Positions 39,608 to 48,168 of a stretch of DNA of 64,000 nt are shown here, piece by piece. Position numbers and translations under genes: made by a program. Positions within the stretch are counted from its first letter, which is position 1; every line of letters starts with the position of its first letter. The notes beneath the pieces are model-generated. The model did no database searches. It was not told the DNA's origin and saw only the letters and a program-made list of their open reading frames with translations. The DNA comes from JARBUG01 sp035628915 (GTDB taxonomy: Bacteria > Bacillota > Sulfobacillia > Symbiobacteriales > Symbiobacteriaceae), in assembly GCA_035628915.1 (NCBI GenBank), contig DASPIW010000024.1, positions 169,536 through 233,535 of the forward strand. Reading direction: 5' to 3'.

Positions 39608-40240
39608 TTAGACAAGTTTGTTCTGAACCGCATAAATGGCCAATTGCGTACGATCCTGCAGGTTCAGCTTCTCCAAGAGATGGCTCACATGTGTCTTGAC
39701 GGTGCGCTCGCCGATGAAGAGCTTCTCGCCGATCTCCTTGTTGGAGAGTCCCCGCCCGATGGCCTGCAGAACTTCCATCTCGCGGGGGCTGATTTCGTCA
39801 ATGGCCGACTTAGGCTTGGGTGGAGCGTTCAGTTCCTGCATCATCCGGGCGGCGGCCATCGGGTGCAACGTCGGTTTGCCGGAGGCGGCGTTGCGGATGG
39901 CGGCAGCGAGTTCGTCCGCGGAGACGTCCTTCAGCAGATAGGAGAGCGCCCCGGCACGGATGGCGGGCATCACCCGTTCGTCATCCGGCATGGAGGTGAG
40001 GACAATGACGCGGGAGCCGGGGCTGGCCGCCTTGCACAAGCGAGTTCCCTCAATGCCGTCGGTGCCCGGCATCATCAGATCCATCAAAATGACATCGGGC
40101 TTCAGGTCGGCGGCCAGTTTCGCGGCCGCGGCCCCACTTTCGGCTTCGGCGACTACTTCGATATCATCTTCGGTGGAGAGGTAAATCTTCAACCCTTCAC
40201 GGACCATTTTGTGGTCATCGGCGAGCATGATTCGAATCAA
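39608..40240 (-). CDS. liaR: LuxR/NarL-type response regulator (LiaR-like)
   Basis: A 210-residue response regulator. The receiver domain has acidic pocket LADDHKMVREG, the phospho-Asp in DVILMDLMMPG (about residue 54), and conserved Thr/Lys in VLTSMPD and LLKDVSADEL. The C-terminal domain is SPREMEVLQAIGRGLSNKEIGEKLFIGERTVKTHVSHLLEKL. TTG at 40238-40240 has GGAGGGAGGA eight bases upstream and overlaps the kinase gene by four bases. It is the output of the LiaF-LiaS pair upstream. Confidence 0.93.
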   Translation of the reverse strand: MIRIMLADDHKMVREGLKIYLSTEDDIEVVAEAESGAAAAKLAADLKPDVILMDLMMPGTDGIEGTRLCKAASPGSRVIVLTSMPDDERVMPAIRAGALSYLLKDVSADELAAAIRNAASGKPTLHPMAAARMMQELNAPPKPKSAIDEISPREMEVLQAIGRGLSNKEIGEKLFIGERTVKTHVSHLLEKLNLQDRTQLAIYAVQNKLV

Positions 40241-41286
40241 TGCTGGTCTCCTCCCTCCGTCAGCGGCACCTGTACGGTGACTTCCGTACCCTCTCCCTTG
40301 CTGCTCTTGACCCGCAGCGTTCCGCCCAGCGCCTCCACCCGCTCCTGCATGCCGGCGAGCCCGACGGCGGTGGGGCGAACGCCGGCCCGGGCGTCAAACC
40401 CCTCGCCGTCGTCGCGCACCTGCAGCATGACCGAGTCCTCGTGCCGCTCCAGGGTCACGCGTACCTTGCCGGCCCGAGCATGCTTGCTTACGTTGTTGAG
40501 GGCCTCCTGCGCCACTCGGAACAGGTTTTCGCCCAGCTTTCCGCCGGCTCGGATGCTGTGATCGATCTCATCTACAACTTCCCAGGATTCCTTGGCGGCC
40601 GCCGCCTTCACGTATTCCGCCAGCGCCGGGCCCAACCCCTGCTGCTCCAGCGTGGTGGGCCGGAGCTGCAGAATCAGCTTGCGGGCTTCGCCGTGCGCCT
40701 GGCGGGAAAGCTCCTCCAAGTTTGCCAGTTCGGGCACCAGGTCCGGTGCCGTGCCGGCTTTCTCGAGGCGTTTGCGGGCTGCGGCAGCTCGCATGGCGAG
40801 TACGAACAGCTGCTGATTGACCGTGTCATGCAAGTCCCGGGCCAGTTTCGCCCGCTCTTCGAGGGCGGCGCCGCGGCCGGCCTCCTCTGCGAGGTGCCGG
40901 TTCTGGTCGGCCAGGGTACGCAAATCGCCCACCGCCCGTTCCAGGTGGCCGGCCATCTCGTTGAGCTGCACTTCCAGCCAGCCCACTTCGTCGTCCGGGC
41001 CAACCTGCAGGCGGGCGCCGAAGTCACCCCTGGCAATCCGGCCCGCCATGTCGCCCGCCTCCCAGAGGCGCAGCTTCAGGGTCCGGGCGGCCATGAGCCC
41101 CGCGAGCGCCCCGACCAGGGCGACGGCCAGGCCCGCGGCAAGGCCCGCACCCAGGGCGGATGCGGGCTCATATCCCAAATGCCTGCCGATGTAATACCCC
41201 AGTCCCACGGTCCCGGTACTGAGCAGGCTGGCTATCAGGTAGATGCCGGCCAGTTTCCACTGGAGCCCGAGGGAGTGCTGACTCAT
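40237..41286 (-). CDS. liaS: sensor histidine kinase (LiaS-like)
   Basis: A 349-residue kinase with two transmembrane segments (about 13-33 and 43-68) and a very short loop between, fitting the intramembrane-sensing class. A HAMP linker (LRLWEAGDMAGRIARGDF) precedes the HisKA_3 dimerisation helix with LARDLHDTVNQQLFVLAMR (phospho-His about residue 153). The ATPase has NVSKHA, RDDGEGF and GLAGMQERV. Four-base ATGA overlaps with both neighbours show tight coupling. The signal is expected to be cell-wall damage by lipid-II-binding agents (family knowledge). Confidence 0.93.
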   Translation of the reverse strand: MSQHSLGLQWKLAGIYLIASLLSTGTVGLGYYIGRHLGYEPASALGAGLAAGLAVALVGALAGLMAARTLKLRLWEAGDMAGRIARGDFGARLQVGPDDEVGWLEVQLNEMAGHLERAVGDLRTLADQNRHLAEEAGRGAALEERAKLARDLHDTVNQQLFVLAMRAAAARKRLEKAGTAPDLVPELANLEELSRQAHGEARKLILQLRPTTLEQQGLGPALAEYVKAAAAKESWEVVDEIDHSIRAGGKLGENLFRVAQEALNNVSKHARAGKVRVTLERHEDSVMLQVRDDGEGFDARAGVRPTAVGLAGMQERVEALGGTLRVKSSKGEGTEVTVQVPLTEGGDQH

Positions 41287-42056
41287 TGCTTGATCACCCG
41301 CATTGTGCCGGCAGGACGCTGCACGATGTCAAGGTCGCCCAGGCCGCAGTGCGCCACGACTTTCAGGGTAATGGGGGAATCGGGGACGGTTAACTCCCGG
41401 TGGCAGCTGGGTGCGATTCCGCTGCGATGCTCGCCCAGGACGTCGCAGTCGCCCAGGCCAACCTGGCCGGTGGCGATTACGTTCACATCATCCGGAACAC
41501 GGACGACCAGGTCGCCCAGGCCGAGCTGAACCCGGACGGTGTGCTCACCTTCGGTGATGTGGGCCGTGGTCAGATCGACCTTAATGTCGCCGATGCCGTG
41601 CTCCACGTTCAGGTCGCCATCCAGCGTCCAGTCCTGGTTGCCGATGCGCATGTCGCCAATGGCGCCGGAGGTGTGCTTGGTGCCGCAGTTACGGCCCCAT
41701 TCGTGCCCGTCGGTGGTGACGCTGACCTTGAACAGGCGCTTGCCAAAGACCAGCGAAACACCGATGGCGACCAGCAGCAGCGGCCAGCCGTTGACAGCGA
41801 TGGTGTGCCCGGTAATCTCACCCGTATTCACACCGGCGTTGACGAGGATGTCGGCCAAGCCGATGCCGCTCAGCCACAGGCCAAGGGCAAGGCCAAAGAA
41901 ATGGGCTCCGCGGAAACTGGACCAGAGGATGCCGATGCCGACGAGAACCAGGACTACGGGCCAGAACTCCAGCCCGAATTCAGCAACTTCCAATACCTGC
42001 AGGAGGGCCATTACGCCGACCGCTGTTATGATAAAACCCCAAAACTGGCGCTTCAT
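41283..42056 (-). CDS. liaF: LiaF-like membrane inhibitor protein
   Basis: A 257-residue protein with four N-terminal hydrophobic segments (about residues 5-120) and a soluble beta-rich C-terminal domain with repeating Gly-Asp strand turns (GDMRIGNQDWTLDGDLNVEHGIGDIKVDL, LGLGDLVVRVPDDVNV, QVGLGDCDVLG), the LiaF C-domain pattern. In known systems LiaF keeps the kinase LiaS inactive until cell-wall stress. It is the first gene of a liaF-liaS-liaR operon. ATG 42056 has AAAGGAG upstream. Confidence 0.9.
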   Translation of the reverse strand: MKRQFWGFIITAVGVMALLQVLEVAEFGLEFWPVVLVLVGIGILWSSFRGAHFFGLALGLWLSGIGLADILVNAGVNTGEITGHTIAVNGWPLLLVAIGVSLVFGKRLFKVSVTTDGHEWGRNCGTKHTSGAIGDMRIGNQDWTLDGDLNVEHGIGDIKVDLTTAHITEGEHTVRVQLGLGDLVVRVPDDVNVIATGQVGLGDCDVLGEHRSGIAPSCHRELTVPDSPITLKVVAHCGLGDLDIVQRPAGTMRVIKQ

Positions 42057-42156
42057 GTTGGGACGCTCCTTTCGACTGCCGACACTGCTGTGTCTCTCTG
42101 GTTATGAGACTACCAGAGTGCCGGAGCCTGTCACAGGTACAGGGGAGTGAACGCGC

Positions 42157-42174
42157 ATCGTACTCTGGTACGAT
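42157..42174. promoter_or_regulatory. 18-bp perfect inverted repeat upstream of liaF
   Basis: ATCGTAC-TCTG-GTACGAT, seven-bp arms and four-base spacer, about 100 bases before the liaF start. A second, weaker repeat TCTGGT...AACCAGA lies closer to the gene (about 42090-42115). Both are candidate LiaR boxes or other operator sites. Confidence 0.5.
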
Positions 42175-42201
42175 ATGTACGGGGGTGTTCACCCCCTGAA
42201 A

Positions 42202-43713
42202 TTACGCCGTGACGCGACGCCGGCGGCTGGGGTCGGCCAGGAGGCGGCGCAGGGCGTCTTCCGCGGTCGGAACGTCACCTTGCCAGGTCGTCGGGTGCTG
42301 CACTTCCAGCTCTGTCTCATTGCCTTTGCCGGTGATCAGGACGATATCGCCGGGCTCGGCGGTCCGGATTGCGTGATCGATCGCTTCGATTCTGTCTTCA
42401 ACGAGCGTCACTTCCACGCCCGGGCGCCTTACGCCTGCAGCGATCTGGCGGGAGATCTCCATGGCGTCTTCGGTGCGGGGGTCTTCTTCGGTCAGGACAA
42501 GCCGGTCGCAGTAATCGCCGGCAATGCGCCCCATGTCGGGGCGCTTGGAGTGGTCGCGGTGGCCGGCGGAGCCGAAAACCATCGTCAGCCGCTTGCCCGG
42601 CTCCTTGATCTTCGCCACGTCGCTCAGCAGCTTCTCGAAGCCGTCCGGCGTGTGGGCGTAGTCGACAACCACGGTGAAGTCCTGGCCGCAGTCCACCCGC
42701 TCGAAGCGGCCGGGCGCCCCTTTGGCCATGCGCATGGCTTCGGCGCCCCGCAGGCCGTAGCCCAGAGCCATGCCCGTCGCGATGGCGGCCAGGGCGTTGC
42801 TTACGTTGTACGTGCCAAACAGGTAGGGCGCCTCCACCAGCGTCTCGCCAATGGGCGTCACCAACCGGTAACGGGCGCCGGAGGCGGACAGTTCCACATC
42901 TTCCGCTCTGACAATCGCGCCCTGTGACAAGCCATAGGTAAGCACCAGCACGCCGGACGGCACTTCACGGGCAAACCGGGCGCCGTACGGATCATCCAGA
43001 TTGATCACTGCAACGCTGCCGGGGCGCATCATGTGGAAGAGCTTGGCCTTCGCCTGGTAGTAAGTTTCCATATCCCTGTGGTAGTCGAGATGCTCATGGG
43101 TCAGGTTCGTGTAGACGGCGACATCGAACCGGCAGTGGGCCACCCGGTTCTGCTCCAGCGCATGGGAAGTGACTTCCATGGCCACCAGGTCTGCCCTGCG
43201 TTCCACCATTTCGGCCAGCAGGCGGTGCACCGTGGGCGCCTCCGGGGTCGTATAGCCGGACTTGTGTTCCAGCACATCACCGCCGAGCATCATGCCCGCC
43301 GTGCCGATGATGCCGCATGTGCGGCCTGCGGCGGCAGCCACCGCCTGGGTGAGAAAGGCGATGGTCGTCTTGCCGTTGGTGCCGGTAATGCCGACGACCT
43401 TCAGCTTGCGGGAAGGCGAACCGTAGAACTTGTCGGAGAGGCTACTGATGGCCAGGCGCGCATCGCGCACGAGGAAACCGCCCATACCGGGCGGTACCTC
43501 GAAATCGCGGGTCGCCACCACCGCCGCGGCGCCGCGGCTGATGGCATCGCCGATATACTGGTGCGCATCCACCCGGGCGCCGGGAATGGAGACAAACAGG
43601 TTCCCGGGCTCAACCTTGCGGGAGTCCGCCGTGATACCCGTAATATGAACATCCGGCAGCGCCAGGATGCGGGCGCTGTCCGACAGAGCGCTTACCAGTT
43701 CCGTCAGCTTCAA
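42202..43713 (-). CDS. murE: MurE-type Mur ligase (UDP-MurNAc-tripeptide synthetase family)
   Basis: A 503-residue ATP-dependent ligase. It has the Mur fold in three parts: an N-terminal UDP-binding domain with ITADSRKVEPGNLFVSIPG, the ATP loop GITGTNGKTT (about 113-122), TSHALEQNRV and TNLTHEHLDYH, and a C-terminal domain with GSAGHRDHSKRPDMG. The diagnostic amino-acid-selecting motif reads EEDPRTED, not the DNPR of typical meso-DAP enzymes, and GKGNE replaces GKGHE. It could be the cell's MurE with shifted specificity or a paralogue. It is not in a dcw cluster. TTG at 43713 has GGAGGG eight bases upstream. Confidence 0.85.
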   Translation of the reverse strand: MKLTELVSALSDSARILALPDVHITGITADSRKVEPGNLFVSIPGARVDAHQYIGDAISRGAAAVVATRDFEVPPGMGGFLVRDARLAISSLSDKFYGSPSRKLKVVGITGTNGKTTIAFLTQAVAAAAGRTCGIIGTAGMMLGGDVLEHKSGYTTPEAPTVHRLLAEMVERRADLVAMEVTSHALEQNRVAHCRFDVAVYTNLTHEHLDYHRDMETYYQAKAKLFHMMRPGSVAVINLDDPYGARFAREVPSGVLVLTYGLSQGAIVRAEDVELSASGARYRLVTPIGETLVEAPYLFGTYNVSNALAAIATGMALGYGLRGAEAMRMAKGAPGRFERVDCGQDFTVVVDYAHTPDGFEKLLSDVAKIKEPGKRLTMVFGSAGHRDHSKRPDMGRIAGDYCDRLVLTEEDPRTEDAMEISRQIAAGVRRPGVEVTLVEDRIEAIDHAIRTAEPGDIVLITGKGNETELEVQHPTTWQGDVPTAEDALRRLLADPSRRRRVTA

Positions 43714-44015
43714 CGTTGTATCCCTCCATTAATCTACACGGCAGACGCCGGCAAACGGCACCGGGCCGTTCGCGCGCAAATTGCCGCTTGCCCCAACTTT
43801 ACATAGAGCGTGCCCCTGGTATGCCCACAGGACTTCTACAACTTTCGACAATATCCTTTTGATCAAGGGGGGTTGGGGGCGGTTTCAGTCGCCGACCTGC
43901 TCTTCCTTGAGTTGGCTATTGGTCGTCTGTTTCCCTTTATTTCCCATCAGCAAAGAGGGCGGGCGCTTTGGTTGCCGAAATCACCTCGTAAGGCTCCCTT
44001 GGAGGAGATGGTCTC
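43714..44015. other. intergenic region between divergent genes
   Basis: About 300 bases between murE and the small membrane gene. It holds both promoters, neither clear by eye. No gene or RNA motif recognised. Confidence 0.4.
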
Positions 44016-44459
44016 ATGAGCAACCACTACAATCCCGGCCCGCCCCTGCGTCCGGAAGATGAGTTCTGCGCCTGCCAGCCCCCGTCGGGCGCCGAATATG
44101 CCAAGGCCGCCGGCGTTGGGGTCCTGACGGTCGCTCTGGGCGGTGCGGCCTGGTTCGGCATCGTCCTGGCGACGCACAAGCTGTGGGGGTTTACGACGGT
44201 TGTGGTCGGCCTGGTTGCCGGCTGGGCCGTCAACCGGTCGGCCGGCACGCACCGTTCCATTTCGCTCGGGATCATCGGGGGAGCGGCCACCGTGCTCGCT
44301 ACCATCTGCGGCTACGCGCTGCTGTGGCTGCCGTTCGTCGACGGCGCTGCCGTCGACCGGCAGTTCTCCTGGTATGATCTGCTGATGGTCAGCCTCGGCG
44401 CCTTTATGGCCTACCGGCTCGCCGGGCCGAAACCGAAAGCGAATGATGGCCTTAAATGA
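44016..44459 (+). CDS. small polytopic membrane protein, unknown function
   Basis: A 147-residue protein with a Pro/Cys-containing hydrophilic start (DEFCACQPPSG) and four hydrophobic segments (about residues 30-130). ATG 44016 has TTGGAGGAGATGG upstream, a strong site. I do not recognise the family; the overall look (short soluble N-part, four helices) fits several uncharacterised Firmicutes families. It stands alone, with a terminator directly after it. Confidence 0.7.
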   Translation: MSNHYNPGPPLRPEDEFCACQPPSGAEYAKAAGVGVLTVALGGAAWFGIVLATHKLWGFTTVVVGLVAGWAVNRSAGTHRSISLGIIGGAATVLATICGYALLWLPFVDGAAVDRQFSWYDLLMVSLGAFMAYRLAGPKPKANDGLK

Positions 44460-44469
44460 TATCACACGT

Positions 44470-44500
44470 AACGCCTGACTGCGTATGGTCGGGCGTTTCT
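44470..44500 (+). terminator. terminator after the small membrane gene
   Basis: AACGCCTGAC (44470-44479) pairs with GTCGGGCGTT (44488-44497) with one mismatch, then TCTACATTTT. Confidence 0.8.
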
Positions 44501-44512
44501 ACATTTTGGCCT

Positions 44513-44540
44513 GCAACTTTCCCGGTGTACGCGGCGTCTA
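44513..44540 (+). promoter_or_regulatory. ECF-like promoter of the glucosaminidase gene
   Basis: GCAACTTTCC at 44513-44522 and CGTCTA at 44535-44540, a spacing of 17 after GCAAC. It resembles the ECF motif before the sigma gene (GTAACTTTTCC...CGTTA). An inverted AAAGTTAC follows at 44540-44547. Confidence 0.4.
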
Positions 44541-44575
44541 AAGTTACATAACTCCGCGGAGGTGAACCCCGGCTC

Positions 44576-46618
44576 ATGCGCAGAAAATCGTGGCTCCTGA
44601 CCCTGGCCGGCCTGCCGCTGCTGGTCTCCGGCTTGCTGCCGGCGCCGGCTGCCTCCGCCGCCGCACCCGTCCGGGTGGTTCTGGACGGCCAGACCCTGGC
44701 CCTCGACCCCGCCCCCACCATTGTTGACGACCGCACGCTGGTCCCCATGCGGGGGCTGTTGGAAGCCATGGGCGCCACCGTTACATGGGAAGCTGATACG
44801 CAGACCGTGAAGGCCGCAAAAGGCGGCCGGTATGTGCAGCTCCGCATCGGGCGGCGCCTGGCCTGCCTGAACGACACCTGTACCCAGGCCGCAACGCTGG
44901 ACGTTCCGGCCCAGATCATCGGCGACCGAACGTTTGTGCCCGCCCGTTTCGTATCGCAGGCAATGGGCGCCCGCGTCACGTGGGACAACGGTCTGCGGGC
45001 CGTCGTTGTCGAGACGGACAAGGCGCCGGACTACCAGTACACGACACTGACCATTCCCGCGCTGCAGGCCGGGCAGACCATTACCGGCCCCGTGCAGCTT
45101 CAGGCCGCCGGGCTGACCGGCGCCTACGTGCAGTTCTATCTGATTGACCCGGCGCGGGGCGTTGGCACCATCGTGGCGGCCGGTGCAGATACCCAGGCGC
45201 CGTATACCTTCACGCCCGATCCCACTGTGACGGGCGCCCGGCTGGTAGTGGCCGCCGTGCGCGGCGCTGACGGCATCACCCGGTACTCGGACCCCGTCTC
45301 CGTGGTCATGGCGCCGGACAACCAGGTCCGGGTGACCGGTATTCAGAGCGCCGGCGTGATTACCGGGCCCATTGAGTTGGGCAACAGCGTCAGCTTCGTG
45401 GCAGTCAGTGCGGAGATTCAGGTGGTAGATACGGCGAACCGGGTGGAGACCCTGGGCACCGTGGGCCCCGGCGATAAGCTGACCTGGTATCCGCAGATCG
45501 GTCACAACGGCGACCGCTGGCTGAAAGCTGTGGCCACAGACCGGTACGGCAACACCTACGACTCGCCGCTGGTTCCCCTCCAGGTACAGTCGGGCTACCG
45601 ACAGGGGCTGGCGGGCATTGCTGAAGGAACGGTCCTGACGGGCCCCGTCACGCTGAAGCCGTCGGCCAACTACGGCATGGAAGCCGTCAAGTACCTGTTG
45701 GACGAGCAGGTCCTGGGCTGGGGCTATGAGTACAAGTGGAGCTTCGGGAAGGAATTGAACGGCCCCCACACGCTGCGGGTCGAAATCCTCGGTAAGGATG
45801 GGCAGCTGCACAACATCGGCCCGTACAACATCACGGTGAATGTGCAGCCCTACGTGCGGCTAGGCGGCATCGGGCCCAATCAGGTGGTGACCGGCCCGAC
45901 GGCCCTGAAACTTACCAGCAACGTTACGCTGACCTCCGTTGAATATTACCTCGGCGACTCGGCGGGGGGCGGCGCCCGGCTGTTGGGCCGGGGCGAGAGC
46001 TTCACCTGGACCCCGACCGCCGCCCAGGCCGGCGACCGGACCATCTGGGCGGTCGCGAAGGATAGTACAGGCAATATCCTGACGACCGAGCAGGTGAAGT
46101 TCCGGGTTTACGCCGGCACCGTATATGGGCCCAAGGCCGTCGGCACGAAAGACGAGTTCAAGGCCCTGGCCATGCGGCTGGCCGTCCCCGCCTACCGGGA
46201 ATGGGGCATGTCCGCCGCCCTGCAGACCGCTCAGTCCTTCCTGGAGACCGGGTACGGACAGCTCGTCCCCGTCGACAAGTACAGCGGCAAGCTTTCGTAC
46301 AACCTCTTCGGCATCAAGGGCACCGGCCCGGCCGGATCGATCATCTCCAACACGTGGGAGGAGTACAACGGCGTCGCTTACCGGGTCGACGACTACTTCC
46401 GGGCGTACAACGCCCCCGAGGAGAGCTGGAAGGATCACAAGGCATTCCTCCTGGAGCGGCCCCGGTACGCCCCCTTCCGGGCCGTCATGTCCGACCCCGT
46501 CCAGGGCGCCTGGGCCCTGCGGCGCACGGGCTACGCGACCGACTCGCAGTATCCGTACAAGCTGATCCGGATTATGAAAGAGAACAACCTGTTCAGGCTA
46601 GATGAGTTCGATTTCTAG
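44576..46618 (+). CDS. secreted protein: copper-amine-oxidase N-domain, Ig-like repeats and GH73-type glucosaminidase
   Basis: A 680-residue exported protein. After a signal peptide (cut near residue 29, ASAAA), a copper amine oxidase N-terminal-like wall-binding domain follows with VDDRTLVPMRGLLEAMGATVTWE and IGDRTFVPARFVSQAMGARVTWD. The middle holds four beta-rich repeats of about 95 residues, each starting with an ITGPVxLxx-type strand (TITGPVQLQA, VITGPIELGN, VLTGPVTLKP, VVTGPTALKL). The C-terminal approx. 150 residues are a FlgJ/GH73-type N-acetylglucosaminidase with SAALQTAQSFLETGYGQ (probable catalytic Glu) and SYNLFGIKG. It should remodel peptidoglycan. ATG 44576 follows GCGGAGGTGAAC. 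An ECF-like promoter lies upstream. Confidence 0.88.
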   Translation: MRRKSWLLTLAGLPLLVSGLLPAPAASAAAPVRVVLDGQTLALDPAPTIVDDRTLVPMRGLLEAMGATVTWEADTQTVKAAKGGRYVQLRIGRRLACLNDTCTQAATLDVPAQIIGDRTFVPARFVSQAMGARVTWDNGLRAVVVETDKAPDYQYTTLTIPALQAGQTITGPVQLQAAGLTGAYVQFYLIDPARGVGTIVAAGADTQAPYTFTPDPTVTGARLVVAAVRGADGITRYSDPVSVVMAPDNQVRVTGIQSAGVITGPIELGNSVSFVAVSAEIQVVDTANRVETLGTVGPGDKLTWYPQIGHNGDRWLKAVATDRYGNTYDSPLVPLQVQSGYRQGLAGIAEGTVLTGPVTLKPSANYGMEAVKYLLDEQVLGWGYEYKWSFGKELNGPHTLRVEILGKDGQLHNIGPYNITVNVQPYVRLGGIGPNQVVTGPTALKLTSNVTLTSVEYYLGDSAGGGARLLGRGESFTWTPTAAQAGDRTIWAVAKDSTGNILTTEQVKFRVYAGTVYGPKAVGTKDEFKALAMRLAVPAYREWGMSAALQTAQSFLETGYGQLVPVDKYSGKLSYNLFGIKGTGPAGSIISNTWEEYNGVAYRVDDYFRAYNAPEESWKDHKAFLLERPRYAPFRAVMSDPVQGAWALRRTGYATDSQYPYKLIRIMKENNLFRLDEFDF

Positions 46619-46621
46619 CCC

Positions 46622-46656
46622 AGGGGAGGGGTAACACCCTCCTCCTTTTATTTTGT
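46622..46656 (+). terminator. terminator after the glucosaminidase gene
   Basis: GGAGGG and CCCTCC with a short loop (GTAACA), then TCCTTTTATTTTG. It starts a few bases after the stop codon. Confidence 0.85.
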
Positions 46657-46737
46657 TGGTCACCAGACTGGACAGGTCCAAGTGGATGTCGTCCGGATGG
46701 CGTCAAAAGACGTCTAGGTACCGTCAAAAGACGCCTT

Positions 46738-47046
46738 TGCATTTTGCCACGGAGTGCGCGGAAGGCGCGGAGGGCACGGAATGGGACAATGAAGTGGCTT
46801 CGGATGGCGCGGATTTCCGGGCTGCAAGCTGCGGTAAAGGGAAGTTTATACTATATTTAATTATAAAATAGAGAGTACATCCCGAAAGAGCGGTCAGACA
46901 TGGCCCGGAAACATCTTTCATCAGTATTTTTCATCCACGTTTTTCCCAAATCAGCGCCTTCAGCCCAATCCGGGGCCATATCACCTTCCCACTTCCACTG
47001 CCACGACTCCGTGTCTTCTTCCGCGCCTTCCGTGGTAAAAATCCTG
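46738..47046. repeat. inverted pair of degenerate CACGGAG-type repeats around an A/T-rich core
   Basis: The left arm reads TTTTGCCACGGAGTGCGCGGAAGGCGC and so on; the right arm, reversed, reads TTTTTACCACGGAAGGCGCGGAAG. The core includes an A/T run at 46845-46875 unlike the surroundings. No gene was found from 46619 to 47160. It resembles in style the element after ribH. Confidence 0.55.
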
Positions 47047-47160
47047 TTCCCATTCCCACATGCAAGGGCCGGACTGTTACATAACAATCAAGATAAACAA
47101 AAGGAGAGAGGCACCGCCCCTCCCTCCTTTATTGACCACGTTGACAGAATGTAGACAGGC

Positions 47161-48102
47161 CTACCGCAGCCCGGCCTCTTTCAAGACCGTCACAGCCACA
47201 TCCGGACGGTCGGTGATGATCCCGTCGGCCCCGATGCTGACCAGCCGCCGCATGGTCTCCTCGTCGTTAATCGTCCAGTAGTGGATCTTCATGCCCAGCT
47301 TGTGCGTCCGCTCCACCATCCGCTCCGTGTCGAAATGCACCGTCAGCGGACCGGCCTTGTCGCTCGTAGGCAGCTGGAACGCATCCACCCGGGGGTGGTA
47401 CAGCCAGTCAAGATGAAGCAGGTAGTAGATGACGAACTCAATCATGTTGCCCATGGTGGCGCCCGTGGCCGTCCGGTCGCCCGCCACCGTCGCCCACCGC
47501 TCCATTGGCTTGCTGGGAAAGGCATTGATCAAGACCTTATCCTCCATGCCGTACTTCCGGATGACGTCCCAGACCTGCTCCTCAATCGCCGGGTCTTCCT
47601 GCTTCAGCTCAATATTGACCCGCACGCCCGGGAACGCCTTGAACAGGTCCTCCAGGGTGGGAATGCGCACGCCCTTGCCCCGGTAAGGGAATGTCTTCCC
47701 CCCGTCCGGGGTGAACTTGTAGCCAAAGTCATACTGCCGCAACTCGTTCAGCGTCATCGAATTGATGTAGCCCGATCCGTTCGACATGCGGTCGATCGTC
47801 TCGTCGTGGCTGACCACCACTACGCCGTCCTTCGTCAGGTGAACATCGGTCTCCAGAATGTCGGCGCCCTGCTCCAGTCCCAGCCGGAACGATTCCAGCG
47901 TGTTGGACGGGGCGTACGCCGAGGCGCCCTGGTGCGCCAGCACCAGCACCCGGTTCCCCTGCAGGTAGGCCTTGGCCGGGCGGGGCGTCACCGTAAGGGC
48001 CCGCAGGCCCGCGACGCCCACCAGAATCACGAATACGGCAATCCAGAATACGCGACGGTTCATCTGCCGCCCCCGCACCCGGGTATCCGGTTTCATGGCC
48101 AT
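47161..48102 (-). CDS. glycerophosphodiester phosphodiesterase
   Basis: A 313-residue protein with an N-terminal membrane anchor or uncleaved signal (RRVFWIAVFVILVGVAGLRAL) and a GDPD TIM barrel. The catalytic sequence is VLAHQGASAYAPSNTLESFRLGLEQGADILETDVHLTKDGVVVVSHDETIDRMSNG, with His, Glu-Thr-Asp and the second His. It hydrolyses glycerophosphodiesters or lipoteichoic-acid-type polymers outside the membrane. ATG at 48100-48102 has GGAGG ten bases upstream; the second ATG two codons later is possible. The Gln in AHQG replaces the usual Arg of HRG, a common variant position worth noting. Confidence 0.9.
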   Translation of the reverse strand: MAMKPDTRVRGRQMNRRVFWIAVFVILVGVAGLRALTVTPRPAKAYLQGNRVLVLAHQGASAYAPSNTLESFRLGLEQGADILETDVHLTKDGVVVVSHDETIDRMSNGSGYINSMTLNELRQYDFGYKFTPDGGKTFPYRGKGVRIPTLEDLFKAFPGVRVNIELKQEDPAIEEQVWDVIRKYGMEDKVLINAFPSKPMERWATVAGDRTATGATMGNMIEFVIYYLLHLDWLYHPRVDAFQLPTSDKAGPLTVHFDTERMVERTHKLGMKIHYWTINDEETMRRLVSIGADGIITDRPDVAVTVLKEAGLR

Positions 48103-48168
48103 GGCGTATCGGCCTCCCGCTCGCAAGAATCTTGTAAGTCTGATCTTCGTCGACGGTGGCAGCAACTC

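Noticed and set aside
46842..46876. A/T-rich stretch as a possible origin or group II intron remnant
   Set aside because: Too short, no DnaA-box-like repeats, and no intron domain V motif seen.
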